Below, in pieces: positions 33,241 through 42,637 of a stretch of 64,000 nucleotides of DNA. Made by a program: the position numbers and the translations under genes. Numbering within the stretch: the first letter of the stretch is position 1; each line of letters begins with the position of its first letter. The stretch is from Kordiimonas sediminis (GTDB lineage: Bacteria > Pseudomonadota > Alphaproteobacteria > Sphingomonadales > Kordiimonadaceae): assembly GCF_014656395.1 (NCBI RefSeq), contig NZ_BNCI01000001.1:124001-188000 (forward strand). Reading direction: 5' to 3'. The notes under the pieces are model-generated. The model saw nothing but the letters and a program-made list of their open reading frames with translations, ran no database searches and had not been told where the DNA came from.

Positions 33241-34673
33241 TTCGTGTCTCCTTCCCCAGGCATACCAAGTTCAAAATCGCTTACAGGGTTACTGTCAGGA
33301 TTATTGCGGTCAAAAACCACAGCACCATCGACAAATGTAATCTCTGCCTGTGAATAGACACTGAACGGGTTACCTGACCACAAGACAACATCGGCATCTT
33401 TGCCAACGTCAAGTGTGCCTGTCTGCTCCTCAACCCCCAGAGACTTTGCAGGGTTCAGGCTGAGCCATGTCCATGCGGTTGCTTTCGATATGTTCAAGCC
33501 TGCCTTATTACCGTCTGCCAGCGCCTTGGCTGCTTCCTGATTAAGACGCTGGATACCGATATCATCATCCGAATGGACAATCGCACAGGCACCCGCATTA
33601 TGAACCAGCGGAATATTTTCCTTGATACCGTCAAACGCTTCCATCTTGAAGCCGTACCAGTCTGCCCACATAGCAGAACACGTACCGGCATCACGCAACC
33701 GATCCGCAATTTTGTAACTTTCTACACCGTGGTGGAAGGTACCTATTTTAAAACCGAATTCCTTGGCAACATCCAACATTGTCCCCATGTCATCAGCACG
33801 GTAACAATGGTTATGGACGATGATCTCACCTTCCAGAATACCCGCGATTGTATCCATCTTCAGATCACGTTTCGGCGGAACAACATTTTTCCCCGCCTTA
33901 TAATCCCGCTCATACTGTTCCCAGCGCTGAATATAATCCTGCCCATCAGCAAAAGCCTGACGGAACCCGGCAACATTGCCCATACGGGTGTGCGGACGCG
34001 CCAGTATCGGGTTATTCTTACCGCCGCCGTAAACACGCTTCGGGTTTTCACCACAGGCAAATTTAACACCGTATGGTGCACCTGGAAATTTCATATCCTG
34101 ATTGGTACGTCCCGGCACATTCTTAATAGTAGCACTGCGGCCACCGATCAGGTTTGCGGAGCCTGGCAAAAGCTGCAGCGCCGTAACACCGCCTGCCGCT
34201 GCACGCATATATCCTGGATCCTGCGGCCAGTTACTGTGCTCTGCCCACACATCCGCTGTTACTGGCTCCCCTACTTCATTGCCATCAGAATGAGATCCCG
34301 TGCTTGGACTTGGATAAACCCCAAGGTGGCTATGAACATCAATGATGCCCGGCGTTACCCATTTACCGGTCCCGTCAATTACTTTAGCCCCGTCCGGCGC
34401 AGTCAGGTCCGTGCCTACGGCCTTAATCTTGCCGCCTTCCATCAGGATAGAGCCGCGCTCAATCTCGCCGCCCTTGCCGTCATACATGGAAACATTTGTA
34501 ATGAAAGTGGTTTCGCTTGGTAGCGGTGTATAGGTGGATGCAAATGCATCGACATTGCGCTCGACAAATGCGCCTTGCTCAGCCTCCCCGCCACATGCGA
34601 TCAGCGCAAATGACATGGTGCTGACCAGAAGCGCAGAACGCAGCGCTGTGCGATCTTTCTTCAGTCGTATCAT
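33237..34673 (-). CDS. Exported amidohydrolase (imidazolonepropionase-like), lipoprotein
   Basis: 478 residues. Lipoprotein-type signal (LLVSTMSFALIACGGE). Metal-site motifs are intact: PGIIDVHSHLG (HxH), EIIVHNHCYR, TFHHGVES and VHSDDDIG (the late Asp/His site), with KSLGVEEQTGTLDVGKDADV closing the barrel-side domain. Homologues hydrolyse cyclic amides, dipeptides or similar; the substrate is not predictable. The gene begins an operon with the metal-less paralogue just downstream. Surface or periplasmic location is inferred from the lipobox. Confidence 0.88.
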   Translation of the reverse strand: MIRLKKDRTALRSALLVSTMSFALIACGGEAEQGAFVERNVDAFASTYTPLPSETTFITNVSMYDGKGGEIERGSILMEGGKIKAVGTDLTAPDGAKVIDGTGKWVTPGIIDVHSHLGVYPSPSTGSHSDGNEVGEPVTADVWAEHSNWPQDPGYMRAAAGGVTALQLLPGSANLIGGRSATIKNVPGRTNQDMKFPGAPYGVKFACGENPKRVYGGGKNNPILARPHTRMGNVAGFRQAFADGQDYIQRWEQYERDYKAGKNVVPPKRDLKMDTIAGILEGEIIVHNHCYRADDMGTMLDVAKEFGFKIGTFHHGVESYKIADRLRDAGTCSAMWADWYGFKMEAFDGIKENIPLVHNAGACAIVHSDDDIGIQRLNQEAAKALADGNKAGLNISKATAWTWLSLNPAKSLGVEEQTGTLDVGKDADVVLWSGNPFSVYSQAEITFVDGAVVFDRNNPDSNPVSDFELGMPGEGDTK

Positions 34674-34838
34674 ACTTATTACCTCCCAGAGTTGGCCCCA
34701 CTGGACTGACTATAGTCCAAAAGGGAAACCAGAACTGTAAGGGGCAACGAGAGAGTGTCAACCACCGGGTCAACAAAAGTTTGTTATAAAATCGCCAAAG
34801 CAATCACCACTTGGGGTTTTCGTGCTCCTCAAGCATAT

Positions 34839-35453
34839 TTAGAGCGCATCGTAAATTTCATACTCACGCTTTAGCATACTGCGACAAAGCACCTGGTCTG
34901 CCGCACTGATTGCATCATCTATTTTAGGAGAAGTATTGTAATTAACCATTTCGAGTTGCTCGCCAACACGTTCACTAATAGCAGATACGCATTTTTCAAT
35001 TTCTTCATACTTGAAAATAGACATATCGCCCAAACGGCCTTTCGCATCTGTCACAAAATTGCACTGATTGCCCACCCTTGCGAAGGGCGGACGATCATCA
35101 GAAAAATACGCGTCAAGAAACTCATGCCAAGTTATGTGTCCTGTATATTCCCAATGCCCAGGCTGCACTTCAGGCGAAATGGCGTGTCTTTGCCGAAATC
35201 TATACCAGCTAAAAAGCCAGTCTGTTGGCTCTCTGAACAAGCAAAAAACCTTATAATCAGACAGGTCTTCCTTGGTCATGAACTCAAGATAAGGTTCAAC
35301 ATATTTTTTATATTGTCTGTAATTTGTGTGACGTAAGCGATGGTCCACTTTTGCCGATAAGGCAGCAAAGGGTTCTAAAACATGCACCAACGAGGATGAA
35401 GCACATTTCCGATTAGAAAGAAAAACGAACTTATGTTTGGTAGAAATTATCAT
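34839..35453 (-). CDS. Sulfotransferase-like protein
   Basis: 204 residues, a short cytoplasmic sulfotransferase of the family-2 type. The 5'-phosphosulfate loop is SNRKCASSSLVHVL near the N-terminus, and the 3'-phosphate site is CLFREPTDWLFSWYR. It would transfer sulfate from PAPS to a carbohydrate or lipid, but the acceptor is unknown and no glycan genes lie beside it. Stands alone between two terminator-bearing genes. Several Cys codons and lower G+C than its neighbours may hint at acquisition. Confidence 0.72.
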   Translation of the reverse strand: MIISTKHKFVFLSNRKCASSSLVHVLEPFAALSAKVDHRLRHTNYRQYKKYVEPYLEFMTKEDLSDYKVFCLFREPTDWLFSWYRFRQRHAISPEVQPGHWEYTGHITWHEFLDAYFSDDRPPFARVGNQCNFVTDAKGRLGDMSIFKYEEIEKCVSAISERVGEQLEMVNYNTSPKIDDAISAADQVLCRSMLKREYEIYDAL

Positions 35454-35476
35454 CGCACATTATGTCTTTAAAATTA

Positions 35477-35504
35477 ATGTCAGGCCCAAGAGTGAGCCTG
35501 ACAT
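35477..35504 (-). terminator. Terminator of the POT transporter gene
   Basis: ATGTCAGGC/GCCTGACAT, a perfect 9-bp stem with a 10-base loop; on the minus strand it is followed by TAATTTTAAAG. It lies 35 bases past the stop of the transporter. Confidence 0.65.
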
Positions 35505-35538
35505 CTATATCCCTGAGGCATTGATCACAATAATAAAG

Positions 35539-37095
35539 TTAGTGAATGCCGTGCATATATTTTTTCATCAGCGGTGTCAGGATGAAAATAAACACACCAA
35601 GACCAATACTGATGAAGCCAATAGTGGTGTAAACTTCCATCGTGGCAGCAATATCCAGAGTGCCAGAGTCTGCACCGTGACCACCGCCACCCGTCAGACT
35701 ACTGATCCAGCCCGCAACATTATTACCAAGCGCAGTGAACAGGAACCACGTCCCCATTACCATGCCAACAATCGTCTTCGGGCTCAGCTTGGTCACCATA
35801 GACAGACCAACCGGACTTAGGCACAGTTCCGCCACTGTCAAAGACAGATAGATCCACACCATCCACAACATGCTCTTGCTTGTGCTGTCATCAAGGCCCA
35901 TACCCCAGCTAAAGATCACATACCCAAGACCGATCAACAGCATGGCAATACCGAACTTGCCTGGTGTTGATGGCTCGATCCCTTTACGGGAAAGCGCAAC
36001 CCACATCCACGCAAAGACAGGTGCCAACAGGACAATAAAGCCAGGGTTCAGTGACTGAACGGTAGACGCCGGGATTTCAAATCCAAAGACAACACGGTCA
36101 AATTGCTGGTCTGCGAGAAGGGTCAGCGACGCTGCCTGCTGTTCAAACAGTGCCCAGAATACACTCTGCACCGCGATCAGGAAGCTTGCGACAATCAACC
36201 GGTTTCTGGCTTCTGCCTCGCATTTCATAAAGCCATACGCCAGCATAATGCCCAGCATAATAATACCGGTTACACCAAGAAGACTAAGAACCAGTTCATC
36301 ATATTGCAGCATGATCCAGCTGATCAGAACCAGGACGAAACCAAACAGATACACAGCCCATTCTTTATTGATTGGACCAACTGCAGATTCTTTCAGCACC
36401 TCAGGCTTTGGTGGCTCTGCGCGACCTTCAAGCAGTTTCTGCCCGCCAAGGAAAACAAGAAGGCCAAACAGCATACCAATGCCTGCCAGACCAAAGCCGT
36501 AGTTCCAGCCGTATACTTCGCCGACGTATCCAACAAGGATGGTGGACAATACAGAGCCCACATTAATACCCATGTAGAAGATCGTGAAGCCACCATCGCG
36601 GCGTGGGTCATCCTTGCCGTACAGCGCCCCTACAATGGTGGAAATGTTTGCCTTCAGGAAGCCAACACCGCCAATGATAAGTGCCATGGCAAAGAAGAAA
36701 ATATTGATATAAAAATCATTCCGTACAACGGCATCGCCGTCCATATAGGCTTGTGGCCCATGGAATGCCATCAGCGAGTGCCCTGCCACAAGCAAGAGCG
36801 CCCCGTAGGTCACAGCCTTACGGCTACCCAAATACCGGTCAGCCATATAGCCACCAATAATTGGCATCATATACACAAGGCCTGCATACGCCCCGTAAAT
36901 CATGCTCGCTTTACCAGCAGAGAACAGATGATATTTCGTTAGATACAGAACCAAAATGGTACGCATGCCATAATAGGAAAAGCGTTCCCACATTTCTGTC
37001 AGGAAGCAAACCGTCAGCCCGATTGGATGGCCCATGAATTCCCGTTCCTGGGAACCAGCCTTCATCGCTTCCGGTGATAGTTTTGAATCAGTCAT
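35539..37095 (-). CDS. Proton-dependent oligopeptide transporter (POT/PTR2)
   Basis: 518 residues and about 14 transmembrane helices, as in DtpA-like proteins. The POT signatures are present: MWERFSYYGMRTILVLYL at helix 1 and the FTIFYMGINVGSVL stretch on helix 5. It imports di- and tripeptides with protons. A good promoter with twin TATAAT boxes and AAGGGA ribosome binding site precede it. Just upstream lies an S9 peptidase gene in the same direction; together they suit peptide scavenging, though a separate promoter shows they are independently transcribed. Confidence 0.94.
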   Translation of the reverse strand: MTDSKLSPEAMKAGSQEREFMGHPIGLTVCFLTEMWERFSYYGMRTILVLYLTKYHLFSAGKASMIYGAYAGLVYMMPIIGGYMADRYLGSRKAVTYGALLLVAGHSLMAFHGPQAYMDGDAVVRNDFYINIFFFAMALIIGGVGFLKANISTIVGALYGKDDPRRDGGFTIFYMGINVGSVLSTILVGYVGEVYGWNYGFGLAGIGMLFGLLVFLGGQKLLEGRAEPPKPEVLKESAVGPINKEWAVYLFGFVLVLISWIMLQYDELVLSLLGVTGIIMLGIMLAYGFMKCEAEARNRLIVASFLIAVQSVFWALFEQQAASLTLLADQQFDRVVFGFEIPASTVQSLNPGFIVLLAPVFAWMWVALSRKGIEPSTPGKFGIAMLLIGLGYVIFSWGMGLDDSTSKSMLWMVWIYLSLTVAELCLSPVGLSMVTKLSPKTIVGMVMGTWFLFTALGNNVAGWISSLTGGGGHGADSGTLDIAATMEVYTTIGFISIGLGVFIFILTPLMKKYMHGIH

Positions 37096-37108
37096 TTCTA
37101 TCCCTTGG

Positions 37109-37138
37109 ATTATAGTATTATAGACCTCGAAAGGTCAG
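37109..37138 (-). promoter_or_regulatory. Promoter of the POT transporter gene
   Basis: On the minus strand CTGACC (37133-37138), 18 bases, TATAAT (37109-37114); a second TATAAT lies at 37117-37122. A 5-bp hairpin GACCT-TTCG-AGGTC covers the -35 and spacer. Confidence 0.65.
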
Positions 37139-37252
37139 TCCTCCCCACCGGGCTTATACCCGGCCAAAGCCCCGCGAAAACGAGGCAACAGGCTTTCTAA
37201 AAAACACAGCTTGCCGCCGGTGAAAAGTAAAATCGGTGTTAATCACCAAAAT

Positions 37253-39313
37253 TCAGGGATTTTCGGGAGATTCATTCGTGTACTGGTTGAGAAAATCTAA
37301 AAGTTCCCCGAAATACACCCTGCGGTCCTGGGCGCGTATTAGTGTATGCCCGGCACCTTCAAGGGTTATGAAAGTATGATCCTTGTCGCGGCGGTTCAGG
37401 ATATCCGCCATCAAACGCCCCTGAACATACGGAACATTCTGATCAAGCGTTGCATGCAACATCAAGACCGGCACCTTAATATCCTTTGCCACTGCGATGG
37501 GAGATAGATGCCGCAATTTGCGGTCACTGTTTTTGCCCCGGATACGCGGCAGTGTCTGCATGCTAAAACGGCCCGTTGCCAGATATTCAAGCAACAGTGG
37601 CACCGATGTCACCCCGTTATAACTGGCTGCACAGGTAATCAGATCACTGTCTACCGCAGCAGACATAAGCGCCGCATAGCCCCCATACGATCCACCCGCC
37701 ACACAGAGACTATCCGTAGACGCATAGCCATTTTCGTGCATCCACATAAGGGCAATACGGACATCGCGCTGCATCCTGCCGCCCCATTCACCGTAACCGG
37801 CCCGGCGCCAACTTTCCCCATACCCGCTTGAGCCGATAAAATTCGGCTGCAAAACGGTATATCCGTTCAGCGCTAGCCAGCTAACCAAGGGGTTAAACTG
37901 CGACTGCACCCGTTTAACCGGCCCGCCATGGATCAGAACAACCGCCTTGTCCGACTTTTGGCCCGAGGCTGTCGTCAATATCGCCTGCATCGGTCGGCGC
38001 ACCATATCCCCACGCTTACGACGTTCGGATACGGCGCGGTCAATCCAAACCTCGGTTTGCAAAATCGCATTCGCGGCCAAAAGCGGAGAAGTGTTTTGCT
38101 CATAGGGCCAGAAGGGGACGATCTCAAGCGTGCGACGGTTTAAACGGTAGTAGCGTGGGTGCGTATGAATTGGTTGTGTGCGGACAACCAGATACCTGCC
38201 GTCTCTCGACCCGCCGATGAACCTGATGCCCGGCTCCTTGATCGCGGCTTCTATTGCCGCCTGATATTGTTGCCACGCGGGCTGCCCTAATCGCTGCTCT
38301 GGACCAAAGGTTCTTAAATGTACCCCTGCATAAGCACCGCTGGCGGGGTCAATGATGGCGCCTGCTATGTCATAGGTCTGATCGCTCGCCAGCCGCGACA
38401 AATACTTGCCATTAGTCAGATCATACCGCCATAGCTCTGCCGTATCACTATCATGTGCGGACAAAACAATTGCTGTCTTACCGTCCGGGTTTACATGCTG
38501 CACTTCGAAATAGGGATCATCAAAAACATCCCATTCAACGAGCTTTCGCCAGCGCATCTCATCCGCAGCTGGCTTGAAGGATTGCCCCTCTAAAACGTCG
38601 GTATTGCCCCCAATGCCATCATCTCGAACGAACAGCATTTTCTTGCGGCCCGCTATACCGGTACCAAGCACAATATCGCCGTCCCGTGTGCCCCACCATA
38701 TGAAAACTGGCTGGCGCGGCGTCTCCATCTCGGTTATCTCGCCTGAGGAAAGATCGACCCGGTACACTCCGGGATAGCTGGCTCGCGACCCTGATGACCA
38801 CTGCATCAAAATTCTATCATTGTCATTTGCTACCGAAGAGACAAGGGAAACACCGGTTCTGTTTGCCTGATCAGCATCCAGCAGGGGACGCAAAACTGCC
38901 ACCTGCGCATTAAAAGTCCAGATACTTTCATCCTGTCGGCAGATCAACAATACAGATGGCCCTACCCAGGACATCCAGCGAACATCCTCTCTGGTCAGCT
39001 CGGTAATGACGCCCAGGTCAATCCCCTCGTCCGGATTCCAAACGGCCAGGCGCTGGTCATCACCCTTGCGAACCAGTGCCGCGACGTACGTGCCATTATC
39101 GGATAAAGTGACAGAGCTGACAGGAGAGTGCGCCACCAATGCTTCCAACAGTGGTAAATTGGGCTGAGGTCTATCATCTACAGATGCGGCGGCGGCAAGT
39201 TCGGCCGCAGCGTGCCCAGACGGCTCCTCTGCCTGCCCCATTACGGAACCCGGCTGCGCTGAGACCCGCCCGAGGCCGGACAGGATTATCAAACATAACA
39301 AATATTGCTTCAT
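37253..39313 (-). CDS. S9-family prolyl oligopeptidase-like peptidase
   Basis: 686 residues with a signal peptide (MKQYLLCLIILSGLGRVSAQ). A WD40-like beta-propeller region (about 50-430) is followed by the alpha/beta-hydrolase domain: nucleophile motif GGSYGGYAALMSA, Asp in LHATLDQNVPYVQG and His in LEGAGHTLIRA, all in order. The family cleaves short peptides, often after proline or acyl-amino acids, in the periplasm here. It precedes a peptide transporter, which suits peptide use. Confidence 0.93.
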   Translation of the reverse strand: MKQYLLCLIILSGLGRVSAQPGSVMGQAEEPSGHAAAELAAAASVDDRPQPNLPLLEALVAHSPVSSVTLSDNGTYVAALVRKGDDQRLAVWNPDEGIDLGVITELTREDVRWMSWVGPSVLLICRQDESIWTFNAQVAVLRPLLDADQANRTGVSLVSSVANDNDRILMQWSSGSRASYPGVYRVDLSSGEITEMETPRQPVFIWWGTRDGDIVLGTGIAGRKKMLFVRDDGIGGNTDVLEGQSFKPAADEMRWRKLVEWDVFDDPYFEVQHVNPDGKTAIVLSAHDSDTAELWRYDLTNGKYLSRLASDQTYDIAGAIIDPASGAYAGVHLRTFGPEQRLGQPAWQQYQAAIEAAIKEPGIRFIGGSRDGRYLVVRTQPIHTHPRYYRLNRRTLEIVPFWPYEQNTSPLLAANAILQTEVWIDRAVSERRKRGDMVRRPMQAILTTASGQKSDKAVVLIHGGPVKRVQSQFNPLVSWLALNGYTVLQPNFIGSSGYGESWRRAGYGEWGGRMQRDVRIALMWMHENGYASTDSLCVAGGSYGGYAALMSAAVDSDLITCAASYNGVTSVPLLLEYLATGRFSMQTLPRIRGKNSDRKLRHLSPIAVAKDIKVPVLMLHATLDQNVPYVQGRLMADILNRRDKDHTFITLEGAGHTLIRAQDRRVYFGELLDFLNQYTNESPENP

Positions 39314-39400
39314 GGCTTGATAATAGCAAAAGCGAACGACTTGTCAGCGATACATTTTTAAATTGCTACCAGTTAAACACTGATCGCACCCTTAGACAGC

Positions 39401-39424
39401 AAAAAGGCCGCTTACACGGCCTTT
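39401..39424 (-). terminator. Terminator of the small lipoprotein gene
   Basis: AAAGGCCG/CGGCCTTT with a 6-base loop; on the minus strand the stem runs into a TTTTT tract. It lies 50 bases past the stop at 39475. Confidence 0.8.
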
Positions 39425-39474
39425 ACATCTATACTATTGATCCTGCCTAGTAGGCAGTCTTGCGTGGACAGATA

Positions 39475-39729
39475 TTAGCTGTCCTCAGACCGGCAACCAT
39501 AAGAAATGCTGCCGCCTTCTTCTGTCTCGTCAATGACAAACGTTTCCATGTCGCGCGGACAACTGAATGTCACCCGGTCACCGTCCGGCAAGGTCAGGGT
39601 CATGCGGTTCTTATGCTTATAGTCGTCGTCATCGTAACGGGAGATGCCTTCGTCAGTTACGACAAATGCACAAGCGCTTAAACTTAGGGCAAGTATAGAT
39701 AGACTGATGGCGTTAGATACCAGTTTCAT
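39475..39729 (-). CDS. Small lipoprotein, unknown function
   Basis: 84 residues. A lipobox is clear (LALSLSAC, Cys about residue 19). The mature part of about 65 residues is acidic (YDDDDY, IDETEEGG) and has two Cys (TFSCPRDMETF and YGCRSEDS) that could form a disulfide. I recognise no family. It sits between the TonB receptor and the S9 peptidase but has its own terminator. Confidence 0.7.
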   Translation of the reverse strand: MKLVSNAISLSILALSLSACAFVVTDEGISRYDDDDYKHKNRMTLTLPDGDRVTFSCPRDMETFVIDETEEGGSISYGCRSEDS

Positions 39730-39823
39730 AGTTTTTTCCTCGTGTCGTTTCCCGGACTATTGTGTCCGGATATTTTTATTAGACCCCTTCTTTACGAGGG
39801 AACGGACACGAGTTCAACTGTTT

Positions 39824-41905
39824 TTAAAAACCAACACGCAAACCAAGCATGATCCGCTGCCGCTGCGCCAGTGTTTCCAGGCCATCAGCAGAAAGCGCCG
39901 ATACTACCTTGCTATCAAAGAGATTGGTGGCTGACACCTCTGCTTCTATTCCGCCAGCGATGCGGTACCGAACCGACGCATCAACTGTAACAATAGTATC
40001 AAGCCTGCGTTCGTTCAGAGCATCATCATACTGCGAAGACTGATACCGCAGCCCAAGAGTGGATGAAACCACGTCACCTTGATAGAGCGCCGTTACACTT
40101 GCCGAATGGCGGGGTGTCTGAACGGGACGCTTGCCGACAACCTCAGGATTATCATCAAACGCTGTCACCTTTGCCCGCGCATATTGGTATCGGCCAACTA
40201 TAGAGAAACTGTTAGTCACAGATAGTCCTGCTTCAAGTTCTGCGCCGTCTGTAACCGACCGGTCCACATTTGCCCGTTGCCGCAGCACGCCGCCCTCCGG
40301 GACAAATCCGCCAAGTTCATAAAAGCCCGGACCATACCCGATGGTAACTGCGCTAACACCGTCTTCAAGCCACGCACGGTACAGCCCCGCATAGATATAA
40401 CTGGTATCCGAATAGTCGTGCCTGATGCCTGCTTCGATGCCGTATAGTTTTTCAGGTTTCAGAAACGGATTAGCCTCGGTGATATCATTGCCCACACGGA
40501 AAGGACGGTAATATTCATTGATAGTTGGCAGACGCCATGTACGGTACATCGCCCCGGTAATCTGGGTGTCTGCATTTTGCTGTGCGCTCTCTGTCAGGGA
40601 ATAGGAAAACCCAATCCGGCCAGATGGTATCCAGTCCGCTACATCCAGAATAGCGTCTTCCCGCAACAGGTCACCGGTTGCAATGTCTGTTTCTTCCCTT
40701 ACGCCGTTATAGGTTTTATAGCGATCCAGCCTCGCACTAAAAGACACTTCAGAACGACCAAACTGCCGGGTCGTTTCCCCGTACAGGCCAACCGTCCACT
40801 GGTCGCCACCAGCCCGCCGGTTACGGGTAAATCCTGCACCTAGATTACGGAAATCTTCGTGCACTTCACCTGACAAACTGCGGCCATCCAGCCCGATTTC
40901 AGAGGTTCCAAACTGAAGGCGAGCCAGCAGCCCGATACCGCGACCGGGCACATCATACTGATTAAGCACCGCGCGTTCAGATGTTCGTTCATCGCGGGCC
41001 GCCGCGAAAGTATTTTCAAAATCCTGTGTGCGGTAATATGCCAACACTTCATAACGCATGTCCTGCCCACCACTTACCCGCAGGGAAGTATCAATCGTCT
41101 CGGTCGCGTTTGGAGCCGCCGCTAGTCCGTTGATACGGTTTTCTTGATACCAGCGCAGCGTAGTCACAATATCAGTTGTGCCAAAGCTCGTACCAGCCCG
41201 CGCAGAAATGTATCCCACATCACTGGACGCCGGTACATCAATGCTGCCGCGCTGATCCGGAGACAGCAGATAAAAACCGTCCGTTTCTTCGTACCCTGCT
41301 CCTAAGGTGACAAATCCTGCGTCACCCACCAAAGAATAATGCCCCGCCAGATCAACCGTCTCAAACGAACCAAACCGCCCATGGGCAGAACCGCCGCTTT
41401 CTCTTGGGCGCAGGCTTTCCAGTTCCACCACCCCTGACAAGGCCTGTGACCCGAATGCGCCGCTACTACCGCCGCTACGAACAGTGGCTGTTTCCAGTAA
41501 GTCGCCATCAATAGCAGACCAGTAAACCCAGCCGCCAAAGGCATCATTTTGCGGCACCCCGTCCAGGGTCACCAGAACACGTCCTGCGCCATTCGCGCCA
41601 ACGCCGCGCATCGTCAGCCCCTGTGTCGTTGGGTGCGCCGAGTAACTGTCAGCCCGCCTGAATAATGAAATACCGGGGATAGTGGTCAGCATCTGGTCCA
41701 CCCGCATCGGCGTTTCTGTCTGAATATCCAATTGGGTTTTCTTTTGTCCTGTGTCGACAAAGGACAAGCGCTGGCCAACAACTTCGATTGTCTCGAGAGA
41801 CTCCGGCGCCGTTTCCGCAGACATTGCGCCAAAGGATACCCCAGTGATTACAACACCACTAAGAAGCGCTACACCCGATATTCCTGTCAGGCTTTTTCCT
41901 GTCAC
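39824..41905 (-). CDS. TonB-dependent outer-membrane receptor
   Basis: 693 residues from a GTG start (GGGGAG upstream). Signal peptide (VALLSGVVITGVSFGAMSA), TonB box ETIEVVGQRL, plug domain (TPMRVDQMLTTIPGISLFRR, MRGVGANGAGRVLVTLDGVP) and a 22-strand barrel ending in the terminal beta-signal RIMLGLRVGF with final aromatic Phe. It takes up a metal complex, vitamin or other large solute with TonB energy. No transport or biosynthesis genes flank it; substrate unknown. The FepA/BtuB/CirA class is as specific as one can be by eye. Confidence 0.93.
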   Translation of the reverse strand: MTGKSLTGISGVALLSGVVITGVSFGAMSAETAPESLETIEVVGQRLSFVDTGQKKTQLDIQTETPMRVDQMLTTIPGISLFRRADSYSAHPTTQGLTMRGVGANGAGRVLVTLDGVPQNDAFGGWVYWSAIDGDLLETATVRSGGSSGAFGSQALSGVVELESLRPRESGGSAHGRFGSFETVDLAGHYSLVGDAGFVTLGAGYEETDGFYLLSPDQRGSIDVPASSDVGYISARAGTSFGTTDIVTTLRWYQENRINGLAAAPNATETIDTSLRVSGGQDMRYEVLAYYRTQDFENTFAAARDERTSERAVLNQYDVPGRGIGLLARLQFGTSEIGLDGRSLSGEVHEDFRNLGAGFTRNRRAGGDQWTVGLYGETTRQFGRSEVSFSARLDRYKTYNGVREETDIATGDLLREDAILDVADWIPSGRIGFSYSLTESAQQNADTQITGAMYRTWRLPTINEYYRPFRVGNDITEANPFLKPEKLYGIEAGIRHDYSDTSYIYAGLYRAWLEDGVSAVTIGYGPGFYELGGFVPEGGVLRQRANVDRSVTDGAELEAGLSVTNSFSIVGRYQYARAKVTAFDDNPEVVGKRPVQTPRHSASVTALYQGDVVSSTLGLRYQSSQYDDALNERRLDTIVTVDASVRYRIAGGIEAEVSATNLFDSKVVSALSADGLETLAQRQRIMLGLRVGF

Positions 41906-42034
41906 CTACTTTTCTCCCCGGTCAAAGATACTACATGGTATGTGTACGTACCCGAGTGCAACCGGATTTGGAAATGAAAACTATTCCTGCCGAAAATGCA
42001 CCCGCTATAAATTTTGTCAGAAAGTAAGATTATA

Positions 42035-42637
42035 ATGACTTTTAACACGCCCAACCCTGATGTTTACGATTTCCTGATGAACCGAAGATCGGTGAAAACA
42101 CAGCAGATGGACGGCCCACCCGTTGACAAAGAAGATCTGACGAAAATTCTTGCTGCAGCGGCCCGCGTGCCGGACCACGGCAAACTGGCACCGTGGCGTT
42201 TCATCATCCTTGAAGGCGCAGACCAAGTCGCGTTCGGCCAGTTAATATCAAAGGCACTCCTCGAAGAAAATGAATGCAGCGAGAAAGTGGCCACCAAAAT
42301 GCAAGGATATGCAACACAGGCACCTACGTTGATCGTTGCTGTCTCCAGCCCATCTGATGCACGCCCTATCCCCGAATGGGAACAGATATTATCCGCGGGC
42401 GCCGCCTGTCAGAATTTACTGATTGCCGCAACGGCGCTTGGATACGCTGGCCAGTGGTTAACTGGCTGGGCAAGCTACAGCGACACTGTAAAAAAAGGGC
42501 TGGGTCTGTCTGGGAAAGAAAAGATCGCGGGCTTCCTGTTTCTTGGAACAGCTAACGCAGTCCCCAGTGAACGTCCCCGTCCTGATCTGGCCGATATTGT
42601 CCAAGTCGGCATGCCAGCGGCGGCAAAGTCAGATTAA
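42035..42637 (+). CDS. Nitroreductase-family flavoprotein
   Basis: 200 residues from the ATG at 42035; the frame opens at a TTG (42014). FMN-binding pattern LMNRRSVKTQQM at the N-terminus, AARVPDHGKLAPWRF and GAACQNLLIAATALGYAGQWLTGW, as in the YdjA-like subgroup. These enzymes reduce nitro or quinone compounds with NAD(P)H. The stop overlaps the selO start (TAATG), so the two proteins are translated together. Confidence 0.88.
   Translation: MTFNTPNPDVYDFLMNRRSVKTQQMDGPPVDKEDLTKILAAAARVPDHGKLAPWRFIILEGADQVAFGQLISKALLEENECSEKVATKMQGYATQAPTLIVAVSSPSDARPIPEWEQILSAGAACQNLLIAATALGYAGQWLTGWASYSDTVKKGLGLSGKEKIAGFLFLGTANAVPSERPRPDLADIVQVGMPAAAKSD

Noticed and set aside
33573-34523. A 316-codon plus-strand open frame opposite the amidohydrolase gene
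   Set aside because: It is antisense to a well-supported gene with intact motifs, lacks any family resemblance and has no ribosome binding site. Its length follows from codon bias of the minus-strand gene.
37139-37252. Short hairpins between the S9 peptidase and the POT promoter as a riboswitch
   Set aside because: They lie upstream of the transporter promoter, so they would not be in its leader. They look like a weak 3' end of the peptidase mRNA at most.
41970-41988. A Fur-box-like sequence between the TonB receptor and the nitroreductase genes
   Set aside because: Only about 11 of 19 positions fit the Fur consensus, and alphaproteobacteria often use other iron regulators. Not enough to claim regulation.
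41906-42034. A cobalamin or TPP riboswitch before the TonB-dependent receptor
   Set aside because: The gap is only about 130 bases shared with a divergent gene, and I find neither the B12-box nor the TPP core sequence.
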